Shown here piece after piece: positions 8,638 to 20,526 of a stretch of DNA of 64,000 nt. A program made the position numbers and the translations under genes. Under the pieces are notes generated by a model. The model searched no databases and had not been told where the DNA came from. It saw only the letters and a program-made list of their open reading frames with translations. How positions within the stretch are numbered: the first letter of the stretch is position 1; every line of letters starts with the position of its first letter. The stretch is taken from positions 186,001 through 250,000 of the forward strand of contig NZ_JYLF01000004.1 of NCBI RefSeq assembly GCF_001043055.1. Direction: 5' to 3'. This DNA is from Pseudomonas weihenstephanensis. Lineage in GTDB: Bacteria; Pseudomonadota; Gammaproteobacteria; Pseudomonadales; Pseudomonadaceae.

Positions 8638-10902
8638 TTAATTTGGCGTTTCTACCAACATCGCGTCCACGCGCTGGAAGCCACGCGGCAGTTTATTACC
8701 CCGTCGCCCGCGCTCACCACGGTAATGTTCCAGATCATCCGGCTTGAGCGACAGGTTGCGCTTGCCCGCCTGTAACACCAGCGTGGCGTTATCTGGCAGC
8801 ACGGCAATATCAGTCACATACTCTTCGCGACTGGCCACCCGATCTCCGGGAATGCCAATGATCTTGTTACCCTTGCCCTTGCCCAACTGCGGCAAATCGC
8901 TGACTTTGAAAATCAGCAAACGCCCTTCGGTGGTCACGGCGGCCAGCCAGTTGTGCTCGCGATCCGTGACGGGGCGCGGCTGCATCACCTTGGCGCCTTT
9001 AGGCAAGCTCAACAGCGCTTTGCCCGCTTTGTTTTTGGCTTGCAGGTCTTCACCTTTGACCACAAAGCCATAACCGGCGTCGGAGGCGATCACGAACAGC
9101 GAATCGTCCTCAGGCAGCAACACGCATTCAAAATTGGCACCCGGTGGCGGTGTCAGGCGGCCGGTCAACGGCTCACCCTGACCACGGGCCGACGGTAAGG
9201 TGTGGGCCGCCACCGAATAGCTGCGCCCGGTGGAATCGATGAACACGGCAAATTGATTAGAGCGCCCCGCCGCCGCTGTTTTGTAGCCATCGCCTGCTTT
9301 ATAGGACAAGCCCGTCGCGTCGAGGTCATGACCTTTACCGCAACGTACCCAGCCTTTTTCAGACAACACAACCGTGACCGGCTCAGTCGGCACCAGCTCG
9401 TTTTCCGACAGTGCTTTGGCTTCTGCACGGGCCACGATAGGCGAACGACGGTCATCACCGTAGGTTTTGGCGTCTTCGATCAACTCAGTGCGCACCAGCT
9501 TTTTCAGCTTGGCTTCGCTGCCGAGCAAGGCTTGCAGCTTGGCTTGTTCTTTACGCAGCGCGTCCTGCTCGTCGCGCAGTTTCATCTCTTCGAGACGGGC
9601 CAATTGGCGCAAGCGCGTGTCGAGAATGTAGTCGGCCTGGGTTTCGGTCAGGCCAAAACGGGCAATCAGCTCGGCCTTGGGGTGCTCCTCGGTGCGAATG
9701 ATATGAATCACTTCGTCGAGGTTCAGGTACGCGGTGAGCAAGCCGTCCAACAGGTGCAGGCGGCGCTCGACTTTGTCCAGGCGGAACTGCAAGCGGCGGC
9801 GCACGGTGTTGATGCGAAACTCCAGCCATTCCACCAGCAAGGCACGCAGGTTTTTGAGCTGCGGCTTACCGTCCAGGCCGATGATATTGATGTTGACCCG
9901 GAACGTGGACTCCAGCTCGGTCACGGCGAACAAGTGCTGCATCAGTTCGTCGAGATCGACTTTGTTGTTGCGCGGGATGATCACGATACGGCACGGGTTT
10001 TCGTGGTCTGACTCGTCACGCAGGTCGGTGACCATGGCCAGCTTGGTCGGCTTGGCCTGCATCAGTGCCGCGATTTGCTCCAGCACCTTGGCGCCCGACA
10101 CTTGGTGCGGCAACGCGGTGACAACGATATCGCCGTCTTCAACGTGATACACCGCCCGCATGCGCACCGAGCCACGGCCGGTCTGGTAGATCTTCAACAG
10201 ATCGGCGCGCGGGGTGATGATTTCAGCTTCGGTCGGGTAATCCGGGCCTTGAATGTGTTCGCACAGCTGCTCAACCGTGGCCTTGGGTTCGTCGAGCAAA
10301 CGCACGCAAGCAGTGGCCACTTCGCGCAGGTTATGCGGCGGCACGTCGGTGGCCATGCCCACGGCAATGCCAGTGGTGCCATTGAGCAAAATGTTCGGCA
10401 AACGCGCCGGCAACACCGCAGGCTCGTCCATTGTGCCGTCGAAGTTCGGCACCCAGTCGGCCGTGCCCTGGCCCAGCTCGCTGAGCAGCACTTCGGAGTA
10501 GCGCGACAAACGTGCTTCGGTGTAACGCATGGCCGCGAAAGACTTGGGATCGTCCGGTGCACCCCAGTTACCCTGGCCGTCGACCAGCGTGTAGCGGTAG
10601 CTGAACGGCTGAGCCATCAGCACCATCGCTTCGTAACAGGCCGAGTCACCGTGCGGGTGAAACTTGCCGAGCACGTCACCGACGGTACGCGCCGATTTCT
10701 TGTGCTTGGAATCGGCGTCCAGCCCCAACTCGCTCATGGCGTACACGATACGCCGCTGTACGGGCTTGAGGCCGTCACCGATGTGCGGCAAGGCCCGGTC
10801 CATGATCACGTACATGGAGTAGTTGAGGTAGGCCTGTTCTGTGAAGTCGGCCAGTGACCGGCGTTCTACGCCGTCCAGGCTGAGATCAAGGGAGTCGCTC
10901 AT
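8638..10902 (-). CDS. parC: DNA topoisomerase IV subunit A
   Basis: 754 residues, the usual length. Cleaves and rejoins DNA to unlink daughter chromosomes together with ParE. The winged-helix/tower domain carries the catalytic tyrosine in [10 protein letters not shown] (Tyr127). The quinolone-determining region reads [12 protein letters not shown] with Ser87 and Glu91, the susceptible residues in Pseudomonas numbering. A long coiled region spans about 360-480, and the C-terminal beta-propeller starts near 500. parE lies upstream on the same strand with two small genes between. Confidence 0.97.
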   Translation of the reverse strand: MSDSLDLSLDGVERRSLADFTEQAYLNYSMYVIMDRALPHIGDGLKPVQRRIVYAMSELGLDADSKHKKSARTVGDVLGKFHPHGDSACYEAMVLMAQPFSYRYTLVDGQGNWGAPDDPKSFAAMRYTEARLSRYSEVLLSELGQGTADWVPNFDGTMDEPAVLPARLPNILLNGTTGIAVGMATDVPPHNLREVATACVRLLDEPKATVEQLCEHIQGPDYPTEAEIITPRADLLKIYQTGRGSVRMRAVYHVEDGDIVVTALPHQVSGAKVLEQIAALMQAKPTKLAMVTDLRDESDHENPCRIVIIPRNNKVDLDELMQHLFAVTELESTFRVNINIIGLDGKPQLKNLRALLVEWLEFRINTVRRRLQFRLDKVERRLHLLDGLLTAYLNLDEVIHIIRTEEHPKAELIARFGLTETQADYILDTRLRQLARLEEMKLRDEQDALRKEQAKLQALLGSEAKLKKLVRTELIEDAKTYGDDRRSPIVARAEAKALSENELVPTEPVTVVLSEKGWVRCGKGHDLDATGLSYKAGDGYKTAAAGRSNQFAVFIDSTGRSYSVAAHTLPSARGQGEPLTGRLTPPPGANFECVLLPEDDSLFVIASDAGYGFVVKGEDLQAKNKAGKALLSLPKGAKVMQPRPVTDREHNWLAAVTTEGRLLIFKVSDLPQLGKGKGNKIIGIPGDRVASREEYVTDIAVLPDNATLVLQAGKRNLSLKPDDLEHYRGERGRRGNKLPRGFQRVDAMLVETPN

Positions 10903-10913
10903 GCGGACCTCAT

Positions 10914-11435
10914 TCAGTTCGTTGTCTGGCGCAGCAGCATGGTGCCGCCGCGCTGGGTAAATTCAAGTTTGTTTAATGCGCTCATGCCCAGCAGTACTTG
11001 TTCGCCTTCCAGCCCCGGAGCCGCCACTGCGCGTACGTTGCGTAACACGATGGCGCCCAGTTGCAGACGGTCGATTTGCGTGCGATAGCCCTGCGCCCGC
11101 CCATTGGCGGTGTTGAGGGTCACGGCCACGCCTTTGGGCAAGGCCAATTGCCGGGCTAAATCCAGCGGAACCGCCACATCGGTGGCCCCGGTATCCAGTA
11201 AAAATTCCACCGGCACATTGTTCAGGCGGCCGCTGGCGACGAAGTGACCCTGCACGTTGGCCTGCAACTTGACCTCGATGTAGCCCTCGCCCTGCTGCGA
11301 GGTCACTTCAGTGTTGGGGTTTTGCTGACGTTGTTCCCAACGCCCAAAAAACTGCGTGGCCAAGTACAAACCGGCGCACCAGGCCACGATCATAAACACA
11401 CGACCGGCACCCTTGCCCGGTGGTTGCTGGCTCAT
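10914..11435 (-). CDS. Membrane-anchored retropepsin-like aspartic protease (TIGR02281-type)
   Basis: 173 residues from the ATG at 11435, which overlaps the upstream stop by 4 bases (ATGA); a further-upstream ATG at 11477 lies inside the previous gene. One N-terminal membrane segment (about 15-32) is followed by a periplasmic single-domain retropepsin fold. The catalytic motif is [12 protein letters not shown], the second hydrophobic signature is [14 protein letters not shown], and a retropepsin-like flap region lies between. Bacterial members have one Asp and are thought to dimerise. The substrate is unknown. It sits 11 bases before parC and is translationally coupled to the phytase-like gene. 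Confidence 0.8.
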   Translation of the reverse strand: MSQQPPGKGAGRVFMIVAWCAGLYLATQFFGRWEQRQQNPNTEVTSQQGEGYIEVKLQANVQGHFVASGRLNNVPVEFLLDTGATDVAVPLDLARQLALPKGVAVTLNTANGRAQGYRTQIDRLQLGAIVLRNVRAVAAPGLEGEQVLLGMSALNKLEFTQRGGTMLLRQTTN

Positions 11436-12412
11436 GGCTTTGCACTCCAGCCACCTTGCGGGGCAGCGAAACGCCACACGACCGGGCGCTTTTCACCATC
11501 GGCACGCACATGGTTGCCGTTGTCGACACCCACCCAGGCGCCTTTGTCGTCAATGCTCAGCGCTTCGGCATTGCCGTAGGCCGAGGTGTAACGGCGGGCA
11601 TCGGTCAATGCGTCCTGGGCGAACGACCAGCAGCGCTCAACCTCGCCGGTACTCGGCGTACGACGGCAAATGCGATAAGCCATGCGCTCAAGGGTAAACA
11701 GCTTGCCGTCGAACAAGGCCAGGTCGGCGAAGTCTTTGGACTGCGGTTTGGCCTTGAGTTGAACGGGCGGTTGTTCAGGCCCGGCTTCGCTCATGATCAC
11801 GCAGCCGTCTTCACAATCCCACACGCTCTGTTTTTTACGCACCGTCAGCAAACCGCGGCGTTCGCGCTCTGCCGCGAGCCAGATCTGATTGCCCTGCGGG
11901 TTCACCGCAATGCCTTCAAACAAGGCGTTGAAATGCAGCAACATGCCGCTGGCGCGCGCCTGTCGAACCAGGCCCGAATCGATTTTCAGCCACGAGGCAT
12001 TGCCCTGTGGCGCAACCCTCAACACCGCGGCATACGACTCGCTGACCACGTAGCGGTTGCCCGCAGCGTCGCAGGTGATGCCTTCGAAATCCAGATCGCC
12101 ACCGCGCAGCGGGGCGATGGCTTTACCCATCATGCGCACGCCCCACGGCAGACCGCTTTCAGGCGGCGTGGGCACGTTGATGCTGACCTCATCGGCCAGC
12201 CACTCGGGATAACGGGTATCCAAACGGTAAATCTGATCGTCATCGCGGTCAGACACCGCCCACATTTCGCCCTGACACATCGCCAAACCCGACAGGTTAG
12301 CGCCGCGCATGCCTTCAACCGGATGCTCGGACTGCAACACCAGTTCTGGCCATGTCTGGGCCAGCACCGGTGTTGCTCCCAGCAAAAGCAGCGCCAGCAA
12401 GGCTCTGCGCAT
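11432..12412 (-). CDS. Secreted esterase-like/phytase-like beta-propeller protein
   Basis: 326 residues with a Sec signal peptide cleaved after about residue 18 (ALLLLGATPVLA). The mature part shows repeated blades of the esterase-like activity of phytase family: LSGLAMCQGEMWAVSDRDDD, GGDLDFEGITCD, LHFNALFEGIAVNPQGNQIW and SIDDKGAWVGVDNGNH. The FEGI motifs, each followed by a blade strand, are characteristic. Its enzyme activity is not established. Its start shares one base with the parE stop (TGATG) and its stop overlaps the retropepsin start, so all four genes form one translationally coupled unit. Confidence 0.75.
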   Translation of the reverse strand: MRRALLALLLLGATPVLAQTWPELVLQSEHPVEGMRGANLSGLAMCQGEMWAVSDRDDDQIYRLDTRYPEWLADEVSINVPTPPESGLPWGVRMMGKAIAPLRGGDLDFEGITCDAAGNRYVVSESYAAVLRVAPQGNASWLKIDSGLVRQARASGMLLHFNALFEGIAVNPQGNQIWLAAERERRGLLTVRKKQSVWDCEDGCVIMSEAGPEQPPVQLKAKPQSKDFADLALFDGKLFTLERMAYRICRRTPSTGEVERCWSFAQDALTDARRYTSAYGNAEALSIDDKGAWVGVDNGNHVRADGEKRPVVWRFAAPQGGWSAKP

Positions 12413-14316
12413 CAGGTCAGCACCTGCGCCAGGTTGCCTTTGGATTCGAGCCAGGACTTGCGGTCACCGGCGCGTTTTTTCGCCAGCAGCATGTCCATCA
12501 TTTCAGACGTAGCGGCGAAATCTTCCAGCGTGAGCTGCACCAGGCGACGCGTATTCGGGTCCATCGTGGTTTCGCGCAGTTGCGGCGGGTTCATTTCACC
12601 CAGACCTTTGAATCGTGTGACCTGCGGTTTGCCACGCTTCTTCTCGGCCACCAGACGGTCAAGAATGCCATCGCGTTCCGCTTCGTCCAGCGCGTAGAAA
12701 ATCTCTTTGCCCAAGTCGATGCGGTACAGCGGCGGCATGGCCACGTACACGTGACCGGCGTCGACCAAGGGCCGGAAGTGCTGCACGAACAACGCGCAGA
12801 GCAAGGTTGCGATGTGCAAACCGTCAGAGTCGGCGTCGGCGAGGATGCAGATTTTGCCGTAGCGCAGCTGGCTGATATCGGCCGCGCCCGGATCGACACC
12901 AATCGCGACCGCGATGTTGTGCACTTCCTGACTGGCCAGCACTTCGCTGCCGTCGACTTCCCAAGTGTTAAGAATTTTGCCGCGCAGTGGCAGGATCGCT
13001 TGAAACTCTTTGTCCCGCGCTTGCTTGGCCGAGCCACCAGCGGAATCGCCTTCGACCAAAAACAGCTCGGAGCGCATCGGGTCTTGCCCGGCGCAGTCTG
13101 CCAGCTTGCCCGGCAACGCCGGCCCTTGGGTGATGCGCTTGCGCTCGACCTTTTTGCTGGCCTTGAGGCGGCGGCCCGCGTTGTTGATTGCCAGTTCGGC
13201 CAACTGCATGCCCAGCTCAGGGTGCGCGTTGAGCCACAGGCTGAAGGCATCCTTGACCACGCCGGAGACAAACGCCGCCGCTTCACGCGATGACAGACGC
13301 TCTTTGGTCTGGCCGGAGAACTGCGGCTCCTGCATTTTCATCGACAGCACGAACGCAATGCGCTCCCACACGTCTTCGGGCGCCAGCTTCACGCCACGCG
13401 GCAGCAGGCTGCGGAACTCGCAGAACTCGCGCATTGCGTCGAGCAAACCTTGGCGCAGACCGTTGACGTGGGTGCCGCCCTGAGCCGTCGGGATCAGGTT
13501 GACGTAGCTTTCCTGAACGCTGTCGCCACCTTCCGGCAACCACAGCAACGCCCAGTCGACGGCTTCTTTATTACCCGCCAGGCTGCCGCAAAACGGCTCG
13601 TCCGGCAGGCGCTCGAATTCGCTGACCGCATCGACCAGATAAGAGCGCAGGCCGTCTTCGTAATGCCATTCGACCTTTTCACCGCTGCTTTTGTCTTCAA
13701 AGGTGACCAGCAACCCCGGGCACAATACGGCCTTGGCTTTGAGTACGTGCTTGAGGCGGCTGACCGAAAACTTGGGTGAGTCGAAGTATTTGGGGTCCGG
13801 CGCAAAGTACACGCTGGTGCCGGTGTTGCGTTTGCCCACGGTGCCGACAATTTCCAGGTCGGTGGCTTTGTAGCCATCGGCGAAGGTCATCTGGTACTCG
13901 TTACCGTCGCGTTTGACCTTGACCCGAACCTGGGTCGACAAGGCGTTTACCACTGAAATACCAACCCCGTGCAGACCGCCCGAGAACTGGTAGTTCTTGT
14001 TCGAAAACTTGCCGCCCGCGTGCAGCTTGGTGAGGATCAGCTCGACACCTGACACACCCTCTTCGGGGTGGATGTCGACCGGCATGCCGCGCCCGTCGTC
14101 GCTGACTTCCAGCGAGTGGTCGGCGTGCAGGATGACGTTGACCGACTTGGCGTGCCCTGCCAGGGCTTCGTCGACACTGTTGTCGATGACTTCTTGCGCC
14201 AAGTGGTTCGGACGACTGGTGTCGGTGTACATGCCGGGGCGTTTGCGCACCGGGTCGAGGCCCGAGAGGACTTCGATGGCGTCGGCGTTATAAGAGCTAG
14301 CGCTGGGAGTGGCCAT
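12412..14316 (-). CDS. parE: DNA topoisomerase IV subunit B
   Basis: 634 residues. ATPase subunit that captures the transported duplex and drives decatenation with ParC. The GHKL ATPase domain shows EVIDNSVDEALAGH, SDDGRGMPVD and GGLHGVGISVVNAL. The transducer region follows, and the TOPRIM domain has EGDSAGGSAKQ and LPLRGKILN, with the acidic DADSDGLHI metal site. Length is typical of ParE and shorter than GyrB. The gap to yqiA is 52 bases; the downstream gene starts on its stop codon. Confidence 0.97.
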   Translation of the reverse strand: MATPSASSYNADAIEVLSGLDPVRKRPGMYTDTSRPNHLAQEVIDNSVDEALAGHAKSVNVILHADHSLEVSDDGRGMPVDIHPEEGVSGVELILTKLHAGGKFSNKNYQFSGGLHGVGISVVNALSTQVRVKVKRDGNEYQMTFADGYKATDLEIVGTVGKRNTGTSVYFAPDPKYFDSPKFSVSRLKHVLKAKAVLCPGLLVTFEDKSSGEKVEWHYEDGLRSYLVDAVSEFERLPDEPFCGSLAGNKEAVDWALLWLPEGGDSVQESYVNLIPTAQGGTHVNGLRQGLLDAMREFCEFRSLLPRGVKLAPEDVWERIAFVLSMKMQEPQFSGQTKERLSSREAAAFVSGVVKDAFSLWLNAHPELGMQLAELAINNAGRRLKASKKVERKRITQGPALPGKLADCAGQDPMRSELFLVEGDSAGGSAKQARDKEFQAILPLRGKILNTWEVDGSEVLASQEVHNIAVAIGVDPGAADISQLRYGKICILADADSDGLHIATLLCALFVQHFRPLVDAGHVYVAMPPLYRIDLGKEIFYALDEAERDGILDRLVAEKKRGKPQVTRFKGLGEMNPPQLRETTMDPNTRRLVQLTLEDFAATSEMMDMLLAKKRAGDRKSWLESKGNLAQVLT

Positions 14317-14368
14317 AGGGTCTCGTCGTTAGTCGTAAATGAAAAATAAGGGTCATTCGACGGGCGCC

Positions 14369-14977
14369 TTAAAGGGCCGCAAAGTCGATGGTTTGAAACT
14401 GTTGCGCAGCAATCCCGGCAAAACTCAGCAGCGCTGGCAATTGCAAGGCAAACCCCTGATAACTGTGATCGCCACCGGCCTGAATACGCAAGGCACATGC
14501 TGCGTAGTACTTTTCGGCGTGGCGGTAGTCCAGGGTTTCATCGGCGGTCTGCAACCACACTTGAATGCGCTGCGGGTCTTGCGGAGCCGACACTTCCAGT
14601 TCAGCCAAAGCTGTAACGTGGTCATGGGTCAGCTCCCAGGTCTGGCCGCTGTACAGGTTGGTTTGCGTCCCCAGATAGCCGTCAAACATCCGGTGCGGAC
14701 TGACGGCAGGGTTGACCAGCAACGCCTTGAGGCCATGCCGCTCGGCCAGATACGTCGCATAGTAGCCGCCGAGTGAACTGCCAACCAGCAGCGGGCTGCC
14801 CAGCTCGCTGATTGCCGCATCGAGCTGCATCAGGGCCTGACGCGGGTGATGGTGCAAGGCCGGCACCTGCAACCGGTCATCAAGCCCCATTTGCTGCATC
14901 ACTGACCTCAACTGCGTCGCTTTTTTCGACTCGGGCGCGCTGTTGAAACCGTGGATATACAAGATGGAACCCGACAT
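14369..14977 (-). CDS. yqiA: YqiA-family alpha/beta hydrolase (esterase)
   Basis: 202 residues, a compact alpha/beta hydrolase. The nucleophile elbow is GSSLGGYYA, the N-terminal strand motif is ILYIHGFNSAP, and a C-terminal histidine lies in GGDHSYQG. E. coli YqiA hydrolyses palmitoyl-CoA and short p-nitrophenyl esters, and lies in the same nudF-yqiB-cpdA-yqiA-parE order. The physiological substrate is not known. Confidence 0.9.
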   Translation of the reverse strand: MSGSILYIHGFNSAPESKKATQLRSVMQQMGLDDRLQVPALHHHPRQALMQLDAAISELGSPLLVGSSLGGYYATYLAERHGLKALLVNPAVSPHRMFDGYLGTQTNLYSGQTWELTHDHVTALAELEVSAPQDPQRIQVWLQTADETLDYRHAEKYYAACALRIQAGGDHSYQGFALQLPALLSFAGIAAQQFQTIDFAAL

Positions 14978-15088
14978 GCCGTTACTCCCGAGAACAAATT
15001 CAGCCAGACGCAGCCTTGAGAAAGACGCGCAGTTTAGCCTGACTCGGGGTGAATGACTCGACCCATCATCTGTAAGTTTGTCCAGTAC

Positions 15089-15904
15089 TCAATATTTACC
15101 CGCGCCATAGTCGGGTTCGAAGTCAAAGTGCGCCACACGCGACACGCCTGTCTGCAAAGTGCCATCAGGTTGCAGGCGCAGCCAGCGATAGCCGGGCGCC
15201 TCGGTGCTGACGTTGAAATCGGCGCTGTGAGGCGCGAACTGGAAGCAGGTCGAAGGCGTGGCCAGCAGCCTTAGCCCGTTGCGCTGCTGGTCGAAGGGCT
15301 GATGAACATGCCCCCACAGCACTGCTTTAACCTGCGGAAAACGGTCAATGACGGCCCAAAATGCCTCGGCGTTGAGTAGCCCGATCGGCTCGATCCATTC
15401 GCACCCCACCGCGACCGGGTGATGGTGCAGGCACACCAAATGATGGCGATCCGGGGCTTCGCTCAACGATTGCGCCAATAATTGAAGCTGGTTGTCTTCC
15501 AGATAGCCGTGGCTCTTGTTGACGACATTGGAGTGCAACAACGTGATACGCCAATTGCCGATATCGACACGCGGCTCCATCAAACGGCTTTGCACTGCGG
15601 CCGCCGCCATATGCTGGACATTGTCATGATTGCCAGGCAGCCAGCGTGCCACCGCCGCGAGCGGGTGGGTGGCCTGCCGAAAATACTGATACGCCGCAAC
15701 GCTGCCATCCTGAGCCAGATCGCCGGTCGCCAGCAGTACATCGATAGACGGCTGCTCGGCGCGTACCAACGCAATCACCTGTTGCAGGCTTTGGGCGGTT
15801 TTGAGCCCTAACAGCGAGCCATCTGCATCAGCAAACAAATGGCTGTCGGACAGCTGCACCAGCAGCACCGGGTCGTCGGTGGTCAGCGTGGATACACTCG
15901 GCAA
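15089..15904 (-). CDS. cpdA: 3',5'-cyclic-AMP phosphodiesterase CpdA
   Basis: 271 residues. Class III metallophosphoesterase that hydrolyses cAMP and so opposes Vfr/CRP signalling. All metal motifs are present in order: LSDSHL, GDLAQD, GNHD, HHHPV and GHVHQP. Neighbours and order match E. coli cpdA and P. aeruginosa PA4969. Upstream yqiB ends 118 bases before its start, a gap without evident structure. Confidence 0.94.
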   Translation of the reverse strand: MPSVSTLTTDDPVLLVQLSDSHLFADADGSLLGLKTAQSLQQVIALVRAEQPSIDVLLATGDLAQDGSVAAYQYFRQATHPLAAVARWLPGNHDNVQHMAAAAVQSRLMEPRVDIGNWRITLLHSNVVNKSHGYLEDNQLQLLAQSLSEAPDRHHLVCLHHHPVAVGCEWIEPIGLLNAEAFWAVIDRFPQVKAVLWGHVHQPFDQQRNGLRLLATPSTCFQFAPHSADFNVSTEAPGYRWLRLQPDGTLQTGVSRVAHFDFEPDYGAGKY

Positions 15905-16022
15905 GGCAGCTCTCCCGGGAGGCGTCGATGAATGGCGCGATTATGCCACTGCGTCTTGCAGCCTGAACACCAGCTCGCACCGCGAACCCATGAATCAAAA
16001 GATCGCAGCCAGCGCCTACGGC

Positions 16023-16475
16023 CTAGCGCACTTGTGCGTATTCGTGACCGCACGCCAGACAATGGCTCAACCACTCACCCAAAAACACATTGAGCTGGGC
16101 TTTTTCATCCGGCTGGTGCATGGCGTCGTTGGGGTAAGGATAGATGCTGCGAAAGCGGCGCGCGTGTTCGGCACCAATCACTTCGGCCATGCGAGCGTCG
16201 TGGTACACCTGCACCTGCAACTCTGGCACCGGCAGCCACGGCAAGCTATGTTCCTGGCGCACGCGCAACGTGCTGGTATACGGGCATTCGAGCATCACTT
16301 CGAGGGTCAGCACCCCGAGCATTTGATCACCCTGGGTCACGGCGATCCGCCGCGCGTCCGGCTGCTCGCGCATGTCGGGTAGCAAACGCATCAGGCGCGC
16401 ATAGTTGGCTTCGCAGGCAGCCTGCAAGCCAATCAAGTCGACCCGATAACGGTCACGCCCCCCATTTACGACCAT
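16023..16475 (-). CDS. yqiB: YqiB-family protein (DUF1249)
   Basis: 150 residues, cytoplasmic, no signal peptide. Recognised from the DUF1249 pattern YRVDLIGLQAACEANYARLM near the N-terminus and the EHSLPWLPVPELQVQVYHDA block in the middle, plus gene order. Function unknown in all members. Its ATG lies inside the 3' end of nudF (10-base overlap), so translation is coupled. Confidence 0.87.
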   Translation of the reverse strand: MVVNGGRDRYRVDLIGLQAACEANYARLMRLLPDMREQPDARRIAVTQGDQMLGVLTLEVMLECPYTSTLRVRQEHSLPWLPVPELQVQVYHDARMAEVIGAEHARRFRSIYPYPNDAMHQPDEKAQLNVFLGEWLSHCLACGHEYAQVR

Positions 16476-17089
16476 AGCCCCCTCACCTCCGCGCGATTAA
16501 GCGCCAGCCATTGCAAGGCAATAATGCTCGCCGCATTGGAAATCCGTCCATCTCGTACAGCTTGTAGCGCATCTTCGTACGCCCAAACTGTTACGCGGAT
16601 ATCTTCTGCTTCTTCTTCAAGCCCATGCAAGCCACCCACGCCTTCAGTGCTGCAACGCCCCAAAAATAGATGCACAAACTCAGTACTGCCGCCCGGTGAC
16701 GGGAAGTAGCGGGTAATGGGCCATAACGAGGAGAAGGTCACGCCGGCTTCTTCTTCGCCTTCGCGGTGGGCCACCTCTTGCGGGTCAACCTCACCTTCCT
16801 TGTCGATCAGCCCGGCCACCAGTTCGATCAGCCACGGGGTATCGGTCTTGCCCATCGCGCCGACCCGGAACTGCTCGATCAGCACCACTTCATCACTTTG
16901 CGGGTCGTAGGGCAGCACACACACGGCATCATGGCGCACAAACACTTCGCGACTGATTTCACAGCTCATGCCACCGGCAAACAGTTCGTGGCGCAGGCGC
17001 ACGCGATCCAGTTGATAAAAACCTTTAAAACACTGTTCGCGCTTTACGATCTCGACTGTGCTGGGCGTGGCTCGGGTGATATCCGTCAT
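16466..17089 (-). CDS. nudF: ADP-ribose pyrophosphatase NudF
   Basis: 207 residues. Nudix hydrolase that splits ADP-ribose and related sugars into AMP and sugar phosphate. The Nudix box lies at about residues 93-116 (GLIDKEGE ... REGEEEAG), with one residue more between the first Gly and the REG than the textbook spacing. The N-terminal dimer strand begins TPSTVEIVKRE. First gene of the nudF-yqiB-cpdA-yqiA-parE string, which E. coli shares, with tolC diverging there; here a lipoprotein gene and thiC have come between. Confidence 0.92.
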   Translation of the reverse strand: MTDITRATPSTVEIVKREQCFKGFYQLDRVRLRHELFAGGMSCEISREVFVRHDAVCVLPYDPQSDEVVLIEQFRVGAMGKTDTPWLIELVAGLIDKEGEVDPQEVAHREGEEEAGVTFSSLWPITRYFPSPGGSTEFVHLFLGRCSTEGVGGLHGLEEEAEDIRVTVWAYEDALQAVRDGRISNAASIIALQWLALNRAEVRGLWS

Positions 17090-17311
17090 GTAAAACCTCT
17101 TGCTGGCAAATGCTCGCCGGGGTGGCCCACGGCATCGCGCATCCTAACGCGCCTGCGCGCTGCGATGCAGCCCCTTTTCTGACACGGGGATAGACGGATC
17201 ACCTGCAAACCAACTCTAATTGACACTATTGAGCTTAGTGGCGAACTGATGCCTTTGTGGGCAGTCGAACCACCATAATTTTTGCTTTTGTTTCGTTGAT
17301 GAAGGACGACC

Positions 17312-18061
17312 ATGTCACTTTTAAAGATTGCCTCCATGACCTGCATCGCCCTGACCCTGGGCGCCTGCCAAAGCGTGTTTCAAGCGTCTGCGCCAAAGCC
17401 GCTGGCCGTTACGCCCGATGCATCGGAGCAGCTCAAGGCCGGCTGCAAAGGCCAGGACTGCCCGCTGGTTAACATTGATACGGTGCATTTTGCGGACGAA
17501 CCAAAGCTGGACGCGCTGATTGAAGCTCGCCTGCTGAAAATGACCGTCAACTCGCCGGAAGATAAATTGGCGCCGTCGCTCAATGCTTACCGTGAACAGT
17601 TTTTACGCACCGCGCAAAGCCGCTACAGCAGCTACTTGCAGGCCAAGGTACGTGAGCAGCATGACGGTCTGGTGATTGTCGAATTGTCGAGCTACCTGGA
17701 CACCGGCGGCGCGCATGGCATGCCGGGGCGCGGGTTTATCAACTATTCGCGCAAAGACCAAAAAGAAGTGACCCTGCAGGACATGTTGGTGCCGGGCCAG
17801 GAAAAGGCCTTTTGGGCCGCAGGCAAAGTGGCGCACAACAACTGGTTAATCAGCACCCGCTTTGGCAATGACCCGGAATTCGTGAAGACCTGGCCGTTCC
17901 AGCAAACCCCGCACGTAGCCCTGCTCAAAGACAACGTGGTGTTGAAATACGATGTGTACAGCATTGCGCCGTACTCCGAAGGCCATGTTGAGCTGAAGAT
18001 CCCTTATTCGCGTTTGAACGGGATTCTTAAGCCAGAGTGGTTCCCTGTTCAGGGCAAATAA
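17312..18061 (+). CDS. DUF3298/RsiV-type lipoprotein
   Basis: 249 residues. Lipoprotein signal with lipobox LGAC and lipid-attachment Cys19. The mature protein resembles the DUF4163-DUF3298 pair seen in the anti-sigma factor RsiV extracellular domain: FLRTAQSRYSSYLQAKVREQ, then SSYLDTGGAHGMPG and INYSRKDQKEVTLQDML, then VVLKYDVYSIAPYSEGHVEL. The TGGAHG and YSIAPYSEG motifs are the best family marks. No membrane anchor or sigma partner is present, so a signalling role is not supported. It ends at a 13-bp hairpin. Confidence 0.72.
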   Translation: MSLLKIASMTCIALTLGACQSVFQASAPKPLAVTPDASEQLKAGCKGQDCPLVNIDTVHFADEPKLDALIEARLLKMTVNSPEDKLAPSLNAYREQFLRTAQSRYSSYLQAKVREQHDGLVIVELSSYLDTGGAHGMPGRGFINYSRKDQKEVTLQDMLVPGQEKAFWAAGKVAHNNWLISTRFGNDPEFVKTWPFQQTPHVALLKDNVVLKYDVYSIAPYSEGHVELKIPYSRLNGILKPEWFPVQGK

Positions 18062-18065
18062 ACAT

Positions 18066-18106
18066 CACCCTCACCCTCCGGGAGAGGGTGAGGGTGAGGG
18101 GCTTTT
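18066..18106 (+). terminator. 13-bp perfect hairpin, half copy of the CCCTCACCC repeat
   Basis: CACCCTCACCCTC (18066-18078) pairs perfectly with GAGGGTGAGGGTG (18084-18096) around a CGGGA loop, followed by AGGGGCTTTT. It starts 4 bases after the lipoprotein stop and probably ends its transcript. Read on the minus strand it is the same repeat (AAAAGCCCCTCACCCT.ACCCTCTCCCGGAG) that begins the element at 31688. Confidence 0.65.
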
Positions 18107-18168
18107 AGCAGTAACGGCCCCTCACCCACTGCAACGCACCGGTCTGCAACACCATCAGGCAATACCGA

Positions 18169-18200
18169 GGAAAAACCACAGCCAAAACAGGTCGCGGTTT
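18169..18200 (-). terminator. Probable thiC intrinsic terminator
   Basis: Minus-strand stem AAACCGCGACC / GGCTGTGGTTT (two G-T pairs, one mismatch) with a TGTTTT loop, running into GGTTTTTCC, 4 bases after the thiC stop. Confidence 0.5.
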
Positions 18201-18203
18201 ACA

Positions 18204-20526
<2,323 letters not shown>

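Noticed and set aside
10640..10650. Quinolone-resistance change in parC
   Set aside because: Ser87 and Glu91 are the susceptible residues, so no change is present.
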